Shown here in pieces: positions 1-10,056 of a stretch of 64,000 nt of DNA; position 1 is the first letter of the stretch; each line of letters starts with the position of its first letter. Origin of the DNA: Branchiostoma belcheri (taxonomy: Eukaryota; Chordata; Leptocardii; Amphioxiformes; Branchiostomatidae); assembly GCF_001625305.1 (NCBI RefSeq), contig NW_017804464.1, positions 4,045,578-4,109,577 on the forward strand, written 5' to 3'. A program made the position numbers and the translations under genes. The notes beneath the pieces are model-generated. The model had not been told where the DNA came from. It worked only from the letters and a program-made list of their open reading frames with translations, and did no database searches.

Positions 1-466
1 TTATAAAGCTTCCATGTCCTATTGTGCAAAAAAAAAAAGATGAAATCTAGCCATACAAGTACTTGTTAATAATGTTCATGTCAACACGTTAACGTATCTA
101 ACAAGAATTGTTCACCGGAAACCACACATTTGTTATGACTTTGACGATCATTGATTTCATGAAGGCAGTAGAAGCACTGAAAATCATGCACTGAACTAAT
201 TACAGAGCCAATAGACAGGTTAATTAATTGACGTGTTTTGTTATTTTGTAGACGGAAGGAGACGTAAAAGGAACCACGTCCCAGAAAAGATACTAATTAT
301 ATTATCCAATTATACGTATCTTCCTGTTCAGTTGTCACTTATCATTATTTCAATTAATAATTGAAAGTGATTACTTCTCATTATGTATATCACCATGGAA
401 ATATGAAGACAACCAGTTAGTCCCTGTGCAACACTCTACAGAGAAGAAAACCGTAAAATCACGTAA

Positions 467-899
467 GGCCACAACAAGTAAATTTTATGGACGACATCCT
501 CCGCAGACTCCAAATCTAATATGGTAGGGCAAAAAACAAGGTGGGCCAAATAAAACAAGATTCTTACATTTTCAACTTTTGAACTGTACTGCCAACTATT
601 ACAACATCAATTTTTTTAATGAAAAATGAATGTTTTCAAAATGTTTTGATTCAGTGAACATCACATATAAAAGGAATGAAATACATCACTGCATCAAAGT
701 AAAAGACAAAACAATAAATCAGAGCCTTGCCTTGTCTTCTATCTGCAATCCATGTTCCAGTATGGTAACAGACATCTTTGCCCATTTTCGGCATGTTGAC
801 CACTGTCAGAGGTAACAAAATTTCTTTTTTTTCCCAAAAATCTGGCGAATTCAAATGAATGGGCGTGCTTATGTCGCCATAAAAATTACTTGCTGTGGC
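467..899. mobile_element. MITE-like element with GGCCACA-type inverted ends (family A)
   Basis: The left end reads GGCCACAACAAGTAAATTTT and the right end is its near complement, ATTACTTGCTGTGGC, both followed inward by a TATGGAYGACAT-type motif. The same ends and interior recur at 3998-4121 (fragment), 14152-14568 and 27970-28282. There is no coding capacity, so this looks like a non-autonomous DNA transposon. Confidence 0.65.
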
Positions 900-1470
900 A
901 TAATCTCCAGGCACGGTGGCAAGGCAGTATCCATACGGACAAGAAGTTCCGTCCACGGTGGCTAATGGACACTGCTTGAGCGATGACATACTGCCTTTCC
1001 ACCGTAGGGTTTGTTTGTGCATTTCCGTAGTTTAGAAGCTTTTAGTGTGAAGGTTACAACATTGACTGCTATTTCCTTACATGAACTCTGAGGAAAATGA
1101 AATAAAAAGAAACATATCGCGCCTTCAAAAGCACAAAATGTATGAAGACATTGCCTCTTACAAGGACACACTCTGTCAACACATGTTCAGAAAACGAGAA
1201 ACATGTACAAATGGGCATTTTAAGTGTTTCAGGGCAATAATATGTTCGTCTTCCCTTCAAAAACACCATAAAAACGTCAAAAGACTCTCACCATAAGCGC
1301 GCGCGGGGAGTGCTTTTATGTCCAAACCCATCAAAAGAAAGTACACACTTTATAATAAAGCCCTAGCAGAAGATGACATGGGGAAACAACTTTTATGGAC
1401 ATGGTGACAGTCCACATTACCGGTCCTTTCAACTTGGCAAAAAGTGGTGCAACATATTTCAGAGAAGTTA

Positions 1471-1583
1471 CATTTCAAAGTGAATTCATTTCTATTTGTC
1501 ATTTCAAAGTGAATTCATTTCTATTTGTCATTTCAAAGTGAATTCATTTCTATTTGTCATTTCAAAGTGAATTCATTTCTATG
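1471..1583. repeat. Tandem repeat, 29-bp unit, about 4 copies
   Basis: A unit beginning CATTTCAAAGTGAATTCATT repeats at 1471, 1500, 1529 and 1558. The last copy is shortened. Each unit carries a GAATTC. Confidence 0.9.
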
Positions 1584-1616
1584 TCATTTCAAGTTTAGTA
1601 AGCTTGTTGTTTTTAC

Positions 1617-1861
1617 GTTTACCGAAGGAAAACATATTGTTTTTGCTCAGTTTCCTCTTCTCCAAACATAAAAGGTCAATGACCTGAACCAGACGTCTGT
1701 CACCATGGTAACTGGTGTTGGGTTACATCATGTTGCAATTTTATGGCAGAAGGGATTTAGACGCCTGTCACCATATATATGAAGGAGTAAGAATTAACAG
1801 AGAAGAACATGACCATATAACCATGTTATATGTATTTGCTTTGCAAATGTTACTTTTCTAG
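1617..1861 (+). mobile_element. Helitron-like non-autonomous repeat, copy 1
   Basis: Starts near TTTACCGAAGGAAAACATAT and ends with CATTTGC-type sequence, GCAAATG, a short spacer and CTAG, followed by T. The hairpin plus CTRR end matches the known 3' terminus of Helitrons. It lies in the GPCR intron just upstream of the exon at 1926. Confidence 0.55.
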
Positions 1862-1925
1862 TTTCTAGTTGTCTGTCATGTCAAGTTTTGTAAGCTTGTT
1901 GTTTTCCATTTTTTTCTTTCTTCAG

Positions 1926-4900
1926 AAACTACATCATCGTGTACCCGATGAAGGCCAAGAGCGAATGCACCATGAGCCGAACCCGCCGAGTCATCGCGAT
2001 GATCTGGATAACTTCACTGATTCTGTGCGCCCCTGTGCTGTATGGACAGGTACTGCAGCATATTGTACACCACCGTCTACTACTAAGCCTAAATCTACTG
2101 CGTAACGTTATGTATGCGGTCTTCATCGCATGACGAAACAGCAAGATATGAATTACGATGTTAATTCGTGCTTTGCTTGTCCTATGTATTATATGTTGGT
2201 GGCGGCATTAATATAAGTCTAATTTCAGTATTGTCACCATGTATTGTTAGTAAATGTTTGAATAATAAAAGAGATATGAACAATTAGAAAACACGGCCCA
2301 TTGTAAGAATGTTCAATTATCATATCGCTTAGATACTATAATTATGTTAATCTTTACAGAAGGAAAATATATTGTTTTTGCTGTCTCTTCTTCCTCTTCT
2401 TCTTTTCCAAACAAATAAGGTCAATGACCTGAACCAGACGTCTGTCACCATGGTAACTAGTGTTGGGTTACATCATGTTGCAATTTTATAGCAGGAGGGA
2501 TTTAGACCCCTGTTATGTGATTGAGTAAGAATTAACAGAGCAGACCATATGCAAAGGTAAACATGATGTTGGGTTACATCATGTTGCAATTTTATAGCAG
2601 GAGGGATTTCAAGTGCAAGTGTTACCTTATTTTTTATGTCATCCACATCCAGCAACTGAACCGGTATGAGTGGCCCGTGTACACGGCCTACCACTGCCAG
2701 AAGGGCTGGCCCCGCCGAATCTACTCCCGGATATACGCCATCTACGTCCCCATCTTCCTCTTCTTCATCCCCGTCATTGTCATGGTGGCCGCTTACGGCA
2801 GGGCGTCCTTCGAGCTGTGGGCCAGCGAAGAGGTGAGTAGTCATTATGTGTATAGAGATATGTGCAATATATGTAGCCACGCGCCGCCATGTTGGTGGAG
2901 CTATGCACAAGGAACACATATCCAATCACCCATCTGTGTAGATATGTAAATATTGTACATTTGGGAATGCATCTATAGCAGCGACACCTGTGCTGCAGTG
3001 CAATGTGAACCAGTCAGAATTGCCCTGAGGAAGGTGACAGACGGTCACCGAAACGTCGGCTGAATAAAAGACTGAGCAAACTACCGCGAAGAACTAAAAG
3101 CGCAAATTTACGCTATGTCTACTTTTTATACATATGCTTTTCATGTACAGATGCATGCTTTGCCATGTTATGTTTTATCACATATCTTTAAAATATATAA
3201 TGTATACCTTTTAATCTTCTAACAATATTATTAAATATAGATCCAAATCTACACCATTGTTTCATTTGTATATACATGTTACCATTCAACCTCATCATTT
3301 GTTTTTGTTTTTCTTTATCTCGATGCAGGTTGTTCTGATTCCTCTTCGACCATTGCAGGTGAAGAAGACCACGCCCAACAGTTCAGGGCGTGGCGACACC
3401 CGGGACCTCCAGCGAACCCACCTGTCTACCATCAGTCCCTTCAGCGGCAAGTTTTCCAGAAAGAACTCCAAACTGGAGAAACAACAGGTTAGATAGTAAA
3501 TCTGTGTTTGGTAGTTATGTTTACCAAAGGAAAACATATTGTTTTTACTCAGTTTCTTCCTCTTCTTCTTCTCCAAACAGTGACCTATGACCTGACCAAT
3601 GACATGATTTGTTGATGTCTGTCACCATGGTGACCTGTGTTGGGTTACATAATGTTGTAATTTCATGGCCTGCTCTGGTCCTGTCACCATATACCGGTAG
3701 TGCATGTATGTGAATGTGTTTGAGTAAGAATTAACAGAGCAGACCATGCCTGAGGGTAAACATTATGCATTTGCTTTGCAAATGTTACTTCTCTAGTTAC
3801 ATGTTTAAAGTTAAAACTTTAGATCCAACACAATAGCGGTCTCTCATCTATGGCTTTCGACCAGTCACTCTGGTCTTCCTCAGTAGACTGACCCAGTGAG
3901 GCTTGTCACTCAACCGCGACGGGGGCCGACATTGCCTACCAGATACTAGTACATTTGACCCAGTGTTGACGTCACACTTCAAAGAAGCCACGTGACAAGT
4001 CTTTGCCCATTTTCGGCACGTTGACCACTGTCAGAGTGCAACGAAATGTTTTTTTCTCCCAAAATCAGGCGAAAATTAATGCGCGCGCTGGTGTCATCCA
4101 TAAAAATTACTTGCTGTGGCCTTATCAGAGAACACAATCTGCTCCCTCAGGTGATGAAGATGTTGCTGATGGTGGTGTTCCTGTACACCATGTGCTGGAC
4201 GCCCATCCTCCTCCTCAACATGCTGATTGAGTTCTCTGCCGTCAACAAACACACGGAACAGGTCTGGGCTCTTGAAACCACCTTCGAGCTGTTGGTTTAC
4301 ATCAACAGGTATTAAAACTCCTCACAATGTGTATACTACTGACTCTGAACATAAAATAACGGAGGTACAGCGGCTGTCCTTCCGCGATATTATCATTTCT
4401 CAAGTGCATGTGTTTGTTGTAGTAAAATGTTGAACTTTATTCCAACACAAGGGTTACACAGAGATCAAGTTTTCAAAGACCACTATTGCCTTCATCAGGA
4501 TAATTAATGACCAATCACTTCACAACGTGATCTCGCGAGAGTTACGCTTACAGACACGTGACCTTATGTACACGAAACTTTACGGATATGTGATTGGTCA
4601 GCAATTGATTAAACGTGCCAAGGAGTTTATATCGTCCACCGTCTCTGTATCGTGCATGTGTTTGTGTTGTGTGTGGCCACAAGATGGTACAATCTAGTCA
4701 GTGGTAAGTAAGAACATGTACATGTAGATAAACTTTTCATCTTTCTCTTGTAACAGTTGCGTCAACCCCATCTGCTACGCCTTCATGTCGCGTCACTTCC
4801 GGGACGGCTTCCGGAAGGCCTGCCTGTCGTGCTTCTGCGGGCGCCGCCTGGCGGCAAAGTTGCAACTGCAGGGCCGCCCTCACCTGAAGTTCCAGCACAG

Positions 4901-4946
4901 CGGGGCCACCAGCAGCACCGGCTCAGAGACGTTCCACTCCTTCTGA
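1926..4946 (+). CDS. Rhodopsin-like (class A) peptide-type GPCR, 3' part
   Basis: Five exons: 1926-2049, 2653-2832, 3359-3487, 4151-4308 and 4757-4946 (stop TGA 4944-4946). All have AG/GT borders and phases join, giving about 259 residues. The first exon holds the end of TM3/ICL2 (xNYIIVYPMKAK) and TM4. The second holds ECL2 with its conserved Cys (YHCQKGW) and TM5. The third is a Ser/Thr/Lys-rich ICL3. The fourth is TM6 with the CWTP form of CWxP plus the start of TM7. The fifth has the NPICY form of NPxxY, helix 8 and a Cys cluster (CLSCFCG) suited to palmitoylation. TM1-TM3 are outside the window. The third exon could instead start at 3329 using an upstream acceptor in the same frame. The residue after the presumed DRY Arg is Asn. 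Class A membership is clear; the ligand is not. The loops recall neuropeptide receptors, but I cannot assign one. Confidence 0.88.
2352..2612 (+). mobile_element. Helitron-like repeat, copy 2 (rearranged)
   Basis: Begins like copy 1 (AGAAGGAAAATATATTG). After about 2565 it duplicates its own internal stretch GTTGGGTTACATCATGTTGC instead of reaching the hairpin and CTAG end. It sits immediately upstream of the GPCR exon at 2653. Confidence 0.5.
3022..3060 (+). ncRNA. Hammerhead-ribozyme-like core, probable retroelement terminus
   Basis: CTGAGGA (3025-3031) matches the conserved CUGANGA box. It is followed by a perfect 6-bp stem, GGTGAC (3033-3038) with GTCACC (3044-3049), a 5-nt loop, then GAAA (3050-3053) and CGTC. 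GCC (3022-3024) can pair with GGC (3058-3060) as stem I. Stem III would be only the ACGT palindrome, which in known short-stem hammerheads works by dimerisation. Such motifs occur at the ends of Penelope-like elements. Activity is not shown. Confidence 0.5.
3517..3796 (+). mobile_element. Helitron-like repeat, copy 3
   Basis: Same family as the copy at 1617. Starts near TTTACCAAAGGAAAACATAT and ends CATTTGCTTTGCAAATG, spacer, CTAG (3793-3796), then T. It lies in the GPCR intron between exons 3 and 4. Confidence 0.55.
3850..3886 (-). ncRNA. Second hammerhead-like core, opposite strand
   Basis: On the minus strand, CTGAGGA (3883-3877) is followed by A, a perfect 6-bp stem GACCAG/CTGGTC (3875-3870 with 3864-3859), a 5-nt loop and GAAA (3858-3855). 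The layout is identical to the motif at 3022-3060, with entirely different stem bases that still pair. That covariation argues for a folded RNA. A similar GACTGGTCGAAAGC fragment lies near 25280. Confidence 0.45.
3998..4121. mobile_element. Family A MITE fragment
   Basis: Right-hand part of the family seen at 467-899: shared interior (CTTTGCCCATTTTCGGCA) and the terminal TTACTTGCTGTGGCC. It abuts the GPCR exon at 4151. The left end is missing. Confidence 0.5.
4471..4498 (-). ncRNA. Weak hammerhead-like motif
   Basis: On the minus strand, CTGATGA (4498-4492) and GAAA (4474-4471) bracket a poorer stem (AAGGC with GTCTT, one G-T pair, encroaching on the core). Downstream minus-strand sequence (CCTTGTGTTGGAATAAAGTT) resembles a retroelement 3' end. 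This is weaker than the motifs at 3022 and 3850. Confidence 0.25.
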
Positions 4947-5306
4947 CTAAGGCAAGAACTGCAGAACATGCTGCCGCTCATGACGCGACCAGCCGTGCCA
5001 AACGACCTCCTGGAGATGAGAGAACTGAAACAAAGGAAGAGCACCAGGACTCAAGGGCGGACCACAACTGTCATGGCGCTCTCGCCGTCTTTGCCCTGTC
5101 GGAGGGGTACGCCCTGCACGCATAGACGTCATCAAGTGAAGTCCAAAAACGTAGCGATAGCTGTTCACAACACACAAACTAGATAGCCTAACGATAGCTG
5201 TTCACAGCACACAGACTAGATAGCCTATAGTAGTTGGCGCAAACATGGGGAAGAAAGCATCTGTCCTTGGTGCTGAAAACTGTGTACGGCGGAAACAGAA
5301 AGTGTC

Positions 5307-5312
5307 AATAAA
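5307..5312 (+). terminator. Possible GPCR polyadenylation signal
   Basis: AATAAA lies 361 bases after the GPCR stop codon. Other AATAAA motifs follow (for example near 6020), so the true cleavage site is uncertain. Confidence 0.35.
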
Positions 5313-6890
5313 CTTGGCAGGGGCGTATGTTGTACTTGAGTAAAGTCAACCTAACAATGGCTGTTCACAGCACACAGACTAGATAACCGATTGCAGAGCC
5401 TAAGGGTTTGTAACCCTTCCGTGTCTTGTTGTTTAAAGCTTTCTAAAGCTTTCTCGTCAGCACGTAGGTGAGGAAATTTGGCTGTGTAAAAGAAAACTCC
5501 TGTATAAAATACATGAGCGCGTCCCAAGAACATGATTTCTTCAGGCAAAGAGTAGTGATCGCTTTGTAAGGACGAGAAGATGTTTGAAGGTATTTGACAA
5601 GGTAAAAGTTTCGGCATTATCTACTATAAAAGTGATGTGACATGACATGAGATTATGCCGTGCGCTATCAAAAAGGGCCAGGACGCCCGATGGTTGCTCA
5701 AAATGTGTACGTACATGTATATATGTTCTGTGGTACCTAAATGGTAATTATTGTACATTATGTCTCGAACTTCCTTATGAAGAGAGACAAGAGATTAGAG
5801 TTGGGTCTAACAATCTTTATTGACAATGGAAAATGTTTACTGTATATATTAAGACGTACTGAGGTCTGTGTTGTGTACATCATTTGATGACAATTGTTTG
5901 ATGAAGAAAGGAATTTCGTGCCATCTACTAGTATCTATTGTAGAACATATTAGAGTTACCGTTGAACATCAATGTTCGTGATGTTTATAAGGACCAATGA
6001 TAAGTGACATACTGTTTAATAAATGACGTAAATATTTGAGGTGGTTGAAATGTGAAATCATCTAACTGTTCAATGTATGAAACCCCGGAAGTTTTGCTTG
6101 ACTGTATAAAAAGCACACCGCAATGTATTATCTTCAAGCTGAAGTAAAAAAAAAACAAGAACATCTAAAACTGTGATATCCTCCTACGTACGTGCACTTA
6201 CTGTCTGTAACTTTCTGAACACTTTCGACAAAGTCGAGTTCTAAGTCGACTGCATTCATTGGTCGTACTTACAATGTACATGTAAATGGGTGTAGTTTTT
6301 GAGAGCTGTATTGAAAACAAAAGCTGGTTGTTCCATATTTGCGTGACGAACTACTAGTAACTTCGTGGTGCGTTAACATTGATGGCATTGTGTCATTTTT
6401 CGAGCCGTCGGTTGCGTGAATCTTTCTTCAATGTTCAAAGATGTTATATAGGTACGTGAACGTTCAAGTCGTGAAATAAATTTTGTCCACGTCAGTGTAA
6501 AATCATGCAAGTTGTTCTTCTTTGCGGTGCAATATGTAGACGTACACAAAACACAAACTAAGACAATGCAGCGTAACACATCAGCAACACAACACAACAC
6601 AGTACAGCACCAAAACTAGAGTTCCGCGAACACATGCCTTCGCCAAAGGATATTAAGCTGTGCGACGTGACGGAAAGCCATGTCACTACATCTTCATTTG
6701 ACGTGTCTATTGTCAGTGATTACCTCACATTTAATAGGACAAGTTATCCCCTTTCGTCATATATTCTTTTTTTTTATATTCCAACATATAATCACAAGAC
6801 GTGGTGACGGCACACTCGAGTTTTTTTCAACTTACATTAATGCCGCCACCAACACAGGGGACAATACGAGTACAATACTAATTTTAACCT

Positions 6891-7017
6891 GAGCGAAGTG
6901 AGGAAAGTCGTGTTAAGTGCCTTTCCCAAGGGCACATGGTCGGTGGCATGTCAGGACTCGAACCCGGGACCTCTTGGTTCCGAGTCGAGCACTCTGCCGC
7001 TACGCCACACGACCCCA
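6891..7017 (-). mobile_element. tRNA-derived SINE
   Basis: Read on the minus strand it begins TGGGGTCGTGTGGCGTAGCG. It has box A-like TGGCGTAGCGGCAG and box B-like GGGTTCGAGTCC, then a tail shared with other copies (GCCCTTGGGAAAGGCACTTA). Sister copies are at 41971-42098, 51794-51919 and 59976-60104. It lies directly downstream of the UGT stop codon. Confidence 0.75.
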
Positions 7018-7019
7018 CA

Positions 7020-7346
7020 TTATTTGCCAGGGATATCTAGGTATCTAGTGCAACACTTCCCACAGACGAGCGAACAGCCGCACCACACGGTCCCCAGGAC
7101 AGCTGTACAGGCGGACAGCAGGAACGCAGCCACGTCCAGCAGGTAGTACTGGTACCACGGCAGCTCCACGGCGCGTGCGCGGAGATGGGGCAGTCCGCCA
7201 TGTTTGATGACGTGTTCTATCCACCAGACGGCCCGCTCCATGGGTGACTGGGGCTGGTCACGGTGCAGACGGGACAGGCGGGCGGCCGTCTCACGGTAGC
7301 TGCGGAGCAGGATATAAAAAAAGGAGCAAGTCTCTCTCTCTTCTTA

Positions 7347-7439
<93 letters not shown>

Positions 7440-9453
7440 TACGTTGATGCAGTCATCAACGTAGTTCCAACTCAAACTTTTCTGCACCGCATTGAAAGCA
7501 AGTATACCAAATCCTGTATGCCCTATCGACATCAGCATTACCTGTTGTTGGTAACAACATGAAGAATGGCCTGGTACAGCTGGTCGGCGGTGACCGTGCT
7601 GAAGTCCAGCGTCACCCCCAGCCTCCTGGCCACCACCCGGGCGGCGTTGGCGGGCTGGTCCCCGAACAGCGGCAGGCAGACCACGGGCACGCCGTGGTGC
7701 AGGGCCTCGTACAGTCCGTTCGACCCGGCGTGAGTGATGAAGGCTCGGGTCTTTGGGTGAGCTACAACAAATACTGTAAGTCAGGCATGTAGCAAATCAT
7801 CTGGAAAATGTACGATATAGTCTATACATGGGAAAATCCGAAGGAAAAATATTACAGACACACGCTCAGAACCGCGTACCCCATAAGTGCTTGGTGTTTT
7901 GGTTTTATGTTTTTAAGTGATCGGATTATATCTTATATTACTGCTGTATTTTATCATCGATCATTAGATCTACTCCCACATTTTGTCTCTTATAGTTATG
8001 GTGATAATGAAAATTGTACCCAGTAGGTCGTTCTGAGGCAGCCAACCCAGCAGTTTGGTGTTGTTGCCCAGCCCGACCGGCTCCTCTCCCACGTAACGCC
8101 ACAACACCTTCTGCCGGAGTCGAGCGAAGGCTGCCGCGAAGATTTCTTTCTTATCTTCCGACATCGTCTTGACCATGGACCCGAAACTGACGACAATCAC
8201 TCCATCCTTTCCAGAACTCTGGACAAACGCCTCCATGTCCTGTAAAAAGATAGATCAATGGACTATTTATTTCCATTTGTTCACATTTTCTTCTTTTCCT
8301 TTGGAATTGGGTTTGCCATTCTATGGCATTTGTATCGTTTTTCAATATTTTTTGCAATTTACGTCATATATTTTCTCATTTCCTTTCCGTTGCTTTGTAT
8401 GATTTAAAGCATGGTCGAAAAACATTTTTGGAACGGACGAAAATGTGTGCGCGCGGATGTCATCCATATAATCAAATCAAAGCAACTTTTTTCCAAACTT
8501 TTTTTTATTCGCACGCTCGCATCAGTTTTGGGGTTCCCAGAGGATGTCATACATACAATCAAATATATAGTGTAAGAACTCACCTCACTAAGGGGGACGG
8601 GCACACGGACATTCAGTCCCCCAACCTGAATCATGTTGGGCATGCCTGGACGAGGAAAATCCAGCACATTGTCGGTACGATAAAGCCACAAGTCCGTACG
8701 CGACGTCACGCTCTGAAGAGTTTCATCCTCGCCGACGTACCTCCGGACCAGTTCGTCATACTCGCTACTGATGGCCCAACGTAACGTCACGGTTGTAAGC
8801 GTAGACAGTACCACGTTGTGAAGTCGCTATATGAAGGTCATGTCATCGGTAAAGGCGGTACCTAAATGGGGTACATACGACAGAGGGAGCGGCACGCCCG
8901 TAGCTTTTTCGTCGAGACAGTAAGGATCCGCACGCATAACGGCGATGTGGGGAACCCTGAAGTCTAGATGGGCTGCAAGGATAGCGCCGCAAGGAAACAT
9001 GGGGTCAGAAATAACAACCTTGTACTGGGATGTCCTCAGCCGACCTAACAGGTTACTGTCACCCAGTAACAGAGCACAGCATTGCCTGGATCTCCTGGTC
9101 GCGGCTATGAATACCTCTCTGAATTTGTTGAAAGACAATTTCCCAGCTGTAGAGAACAAGTGATCTTGTTTTTCCTTGAATCCTACTTGGATTCCTTCGT
9201 CTTCGAATGCCTCAAACTGAAAGTCAGACCACTCTGTCTGTCGTTTTTTTACAATGTCCTCGGAAACAACCACGGTGACGATATGGCCTCTATCCACCAA
9301 AGCACGGCCGATTTTGGCCAGGGTTATCCAGTGGCTGTCGCCAAATGGTGGCGGTACAAGCAGGACCTTCTCTGCGTTGCTCCTGTGCTTGACGAGGAAA
9401 CTCAGACAAACTATGAGAATGGCAGAACACCGAAGCTCGGATGCAACTCCCAT
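7020..9453 (-). CDS. UDP-glucuronosyltransferase with one in-frame stop
   Basis: Exons on the minus strand: 9453-8584, 8239-8020, 7761-7542 and 7299-7020, all with GT/AG borders and matching phase. The total is 529 codons, normal for a UGT. Visible parts: an N-terminal signal peptide (about 1-27), the variable acceptor-binding half, the UDP-sugar-binding half with SFGSMV, WLPQNDLLAHPKTRAF, THAGSNG and FGDQPANA, and a C-terminal membrane helix with a short tail. UGTs conjugate glucuronic acid or other sugars to lipophilic compounds in the ER lumen. Codon 209 is TAG (8829-8827), in the context DDMTFI*RLHN; many UGTs have Gln near this point, so a CAG-to-TAG change is likely. Everything else is intact. 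This may be a recent pseudogene, a null allele or an assembly base error. The substrate class cannot be assigned. Confidence 0.9.
7349..7437. repeat. (CA)n microsatellite
   Basis: Nearly pure CACACA run of about 90 bases with one AAC interruption near 7380, inside the last UGT intron. Confidence 0.97.
8440..8570. repeat. MITE-related fragment in UGT intron 1
   Basis: Contains GGATGTCATCCATATAATCA (about 8456-8475) and a related GGATGTCATACATACAATCA (about 8542-8561). These match the ends of the element at 14952-15290. It immediately follows the donor of UGT exon 1. Confidence 0.45.
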
Positions 9454-10056
9454 GTTGCTATCCTTGACTCTTGTCCAACGACTTCATGTATATAAACAGG
9501 TGCAAAGTGCGTAGAGGTCAAAGGTACAAACGCCTTAGGACTTGGTGTACAGGGTCATAGTTGAAGTATGTGCGGCAGTAAATCGCCTTAAACCAACCAT
9601 TTCTCCCAGGGATATACTTAAGTGCAATCGTATTAGTATACAGTGCAATTTTACTACTATGCAGTGCAATTTTACTAGTAAAATTGCTCCGTATACTAAT
9701 ACGATTGCACTATATTTCATAAAATTGCACTGTATACTAATACGATTGTACTATATTCCGTAAAATTGCACTGTATTCTGTAAAATTGCACTGTATTCTG
9801 TAAAATTGCACTGTATTCTGTAAAATTGCACTGCATTCCGTAAAATTGCACTGCATTCCGTAAAATTGCACTGTATACTCTGGCACCCTCGAAGTTCGTG
9901 AATGTGTGACAGGGGCTCAACATTCTAGAACATACAGAGCTCTGTTCTAACTCGCGAACTGTTACCAAGATACAGATTACGTTACCATCAGTCGCAGCCA
10001 CACGTTAGCCAGTGTTATATACACCATCAGAGCGACACAGTAATTAAAAACTCAAC
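9454..10056. other. Divergent UGT/EFCAB9 intergenic region
   Basis: About 600 bases separate the two oppositely oriented start codons, so promoters of both genes should lie here. I recognise no core promoter motif. Half of the region is the tandem repeat at 9620-9875. Confidence 0.5.
9620..9875. repeat. 20-bp tandem repeat, GTAAAATTGCACTGTATTCY
   Basis: Regular 20-bp units run from about 9758 to 9875. Degenerate and inverted versions (AAATTGCTCCGTATACTAAT) occupy 9620-9757, giving local dyad symmetry. It lies between two divergent gene starts. Confidence 0.85.

Larger units (their letters stand above)
1..1925. other. GPCR intron / upstream non-coding DNA
   Basis: I see no credible coding exon here. 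The stretch holds a TIR element at 467-899, a 29-bp tandem repeat at 1471-1583 and a Helitron-like copy at 1617-1861. The GPCR exons for TM1-TM3 should lie further upstream, outside the window, because the first visible exon begins just after TM3. Confidence 0.6.
4947..7019. other. GPCR 3' UTR and intergenic DNA
   Basis: Just after the GPCR stop the sequence is GC-rich, then AT-rich. A short direct repeat (AACGATAGCTGTTCACA...) occurs near 5152, 5190 and 5353. No further coding exon is convincing. A SINE occupies 6891-7017, directly downstream of the UGT stop. Confidence 0.5.

Noticed and set aside
1471..1583. CRISPR-like regular repeat; also the arrays at 9758-9875 and 49937-50115.
   Set aside because: The repeats are contiguous without unique spacers, in a eukaryotic intron or intergenic setting.
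3257..3358. An N-terminal extension of GPCR exon 3 with a hydrophobic stretch.
   Set aside because: It is intronic polypyrimidine sequence read through; a second acceptor at 3328 is possible but would add only VVLIPLRPLQ to the loop.
6891..7017. Possible tRNA gene, together with similar sequences at 41971, 51794, 55546 and 59976.
   Set aside because: Box A and B are present but the acceptor and anticodon stems do not pair, and the copies share a non-tRNA tail, so they are SINEs.
7217..7562. ORFs of alternating Cys/Val or His/Thr.
   Set aside because: They translate the (CA)n microsatellite in a UGT intron.
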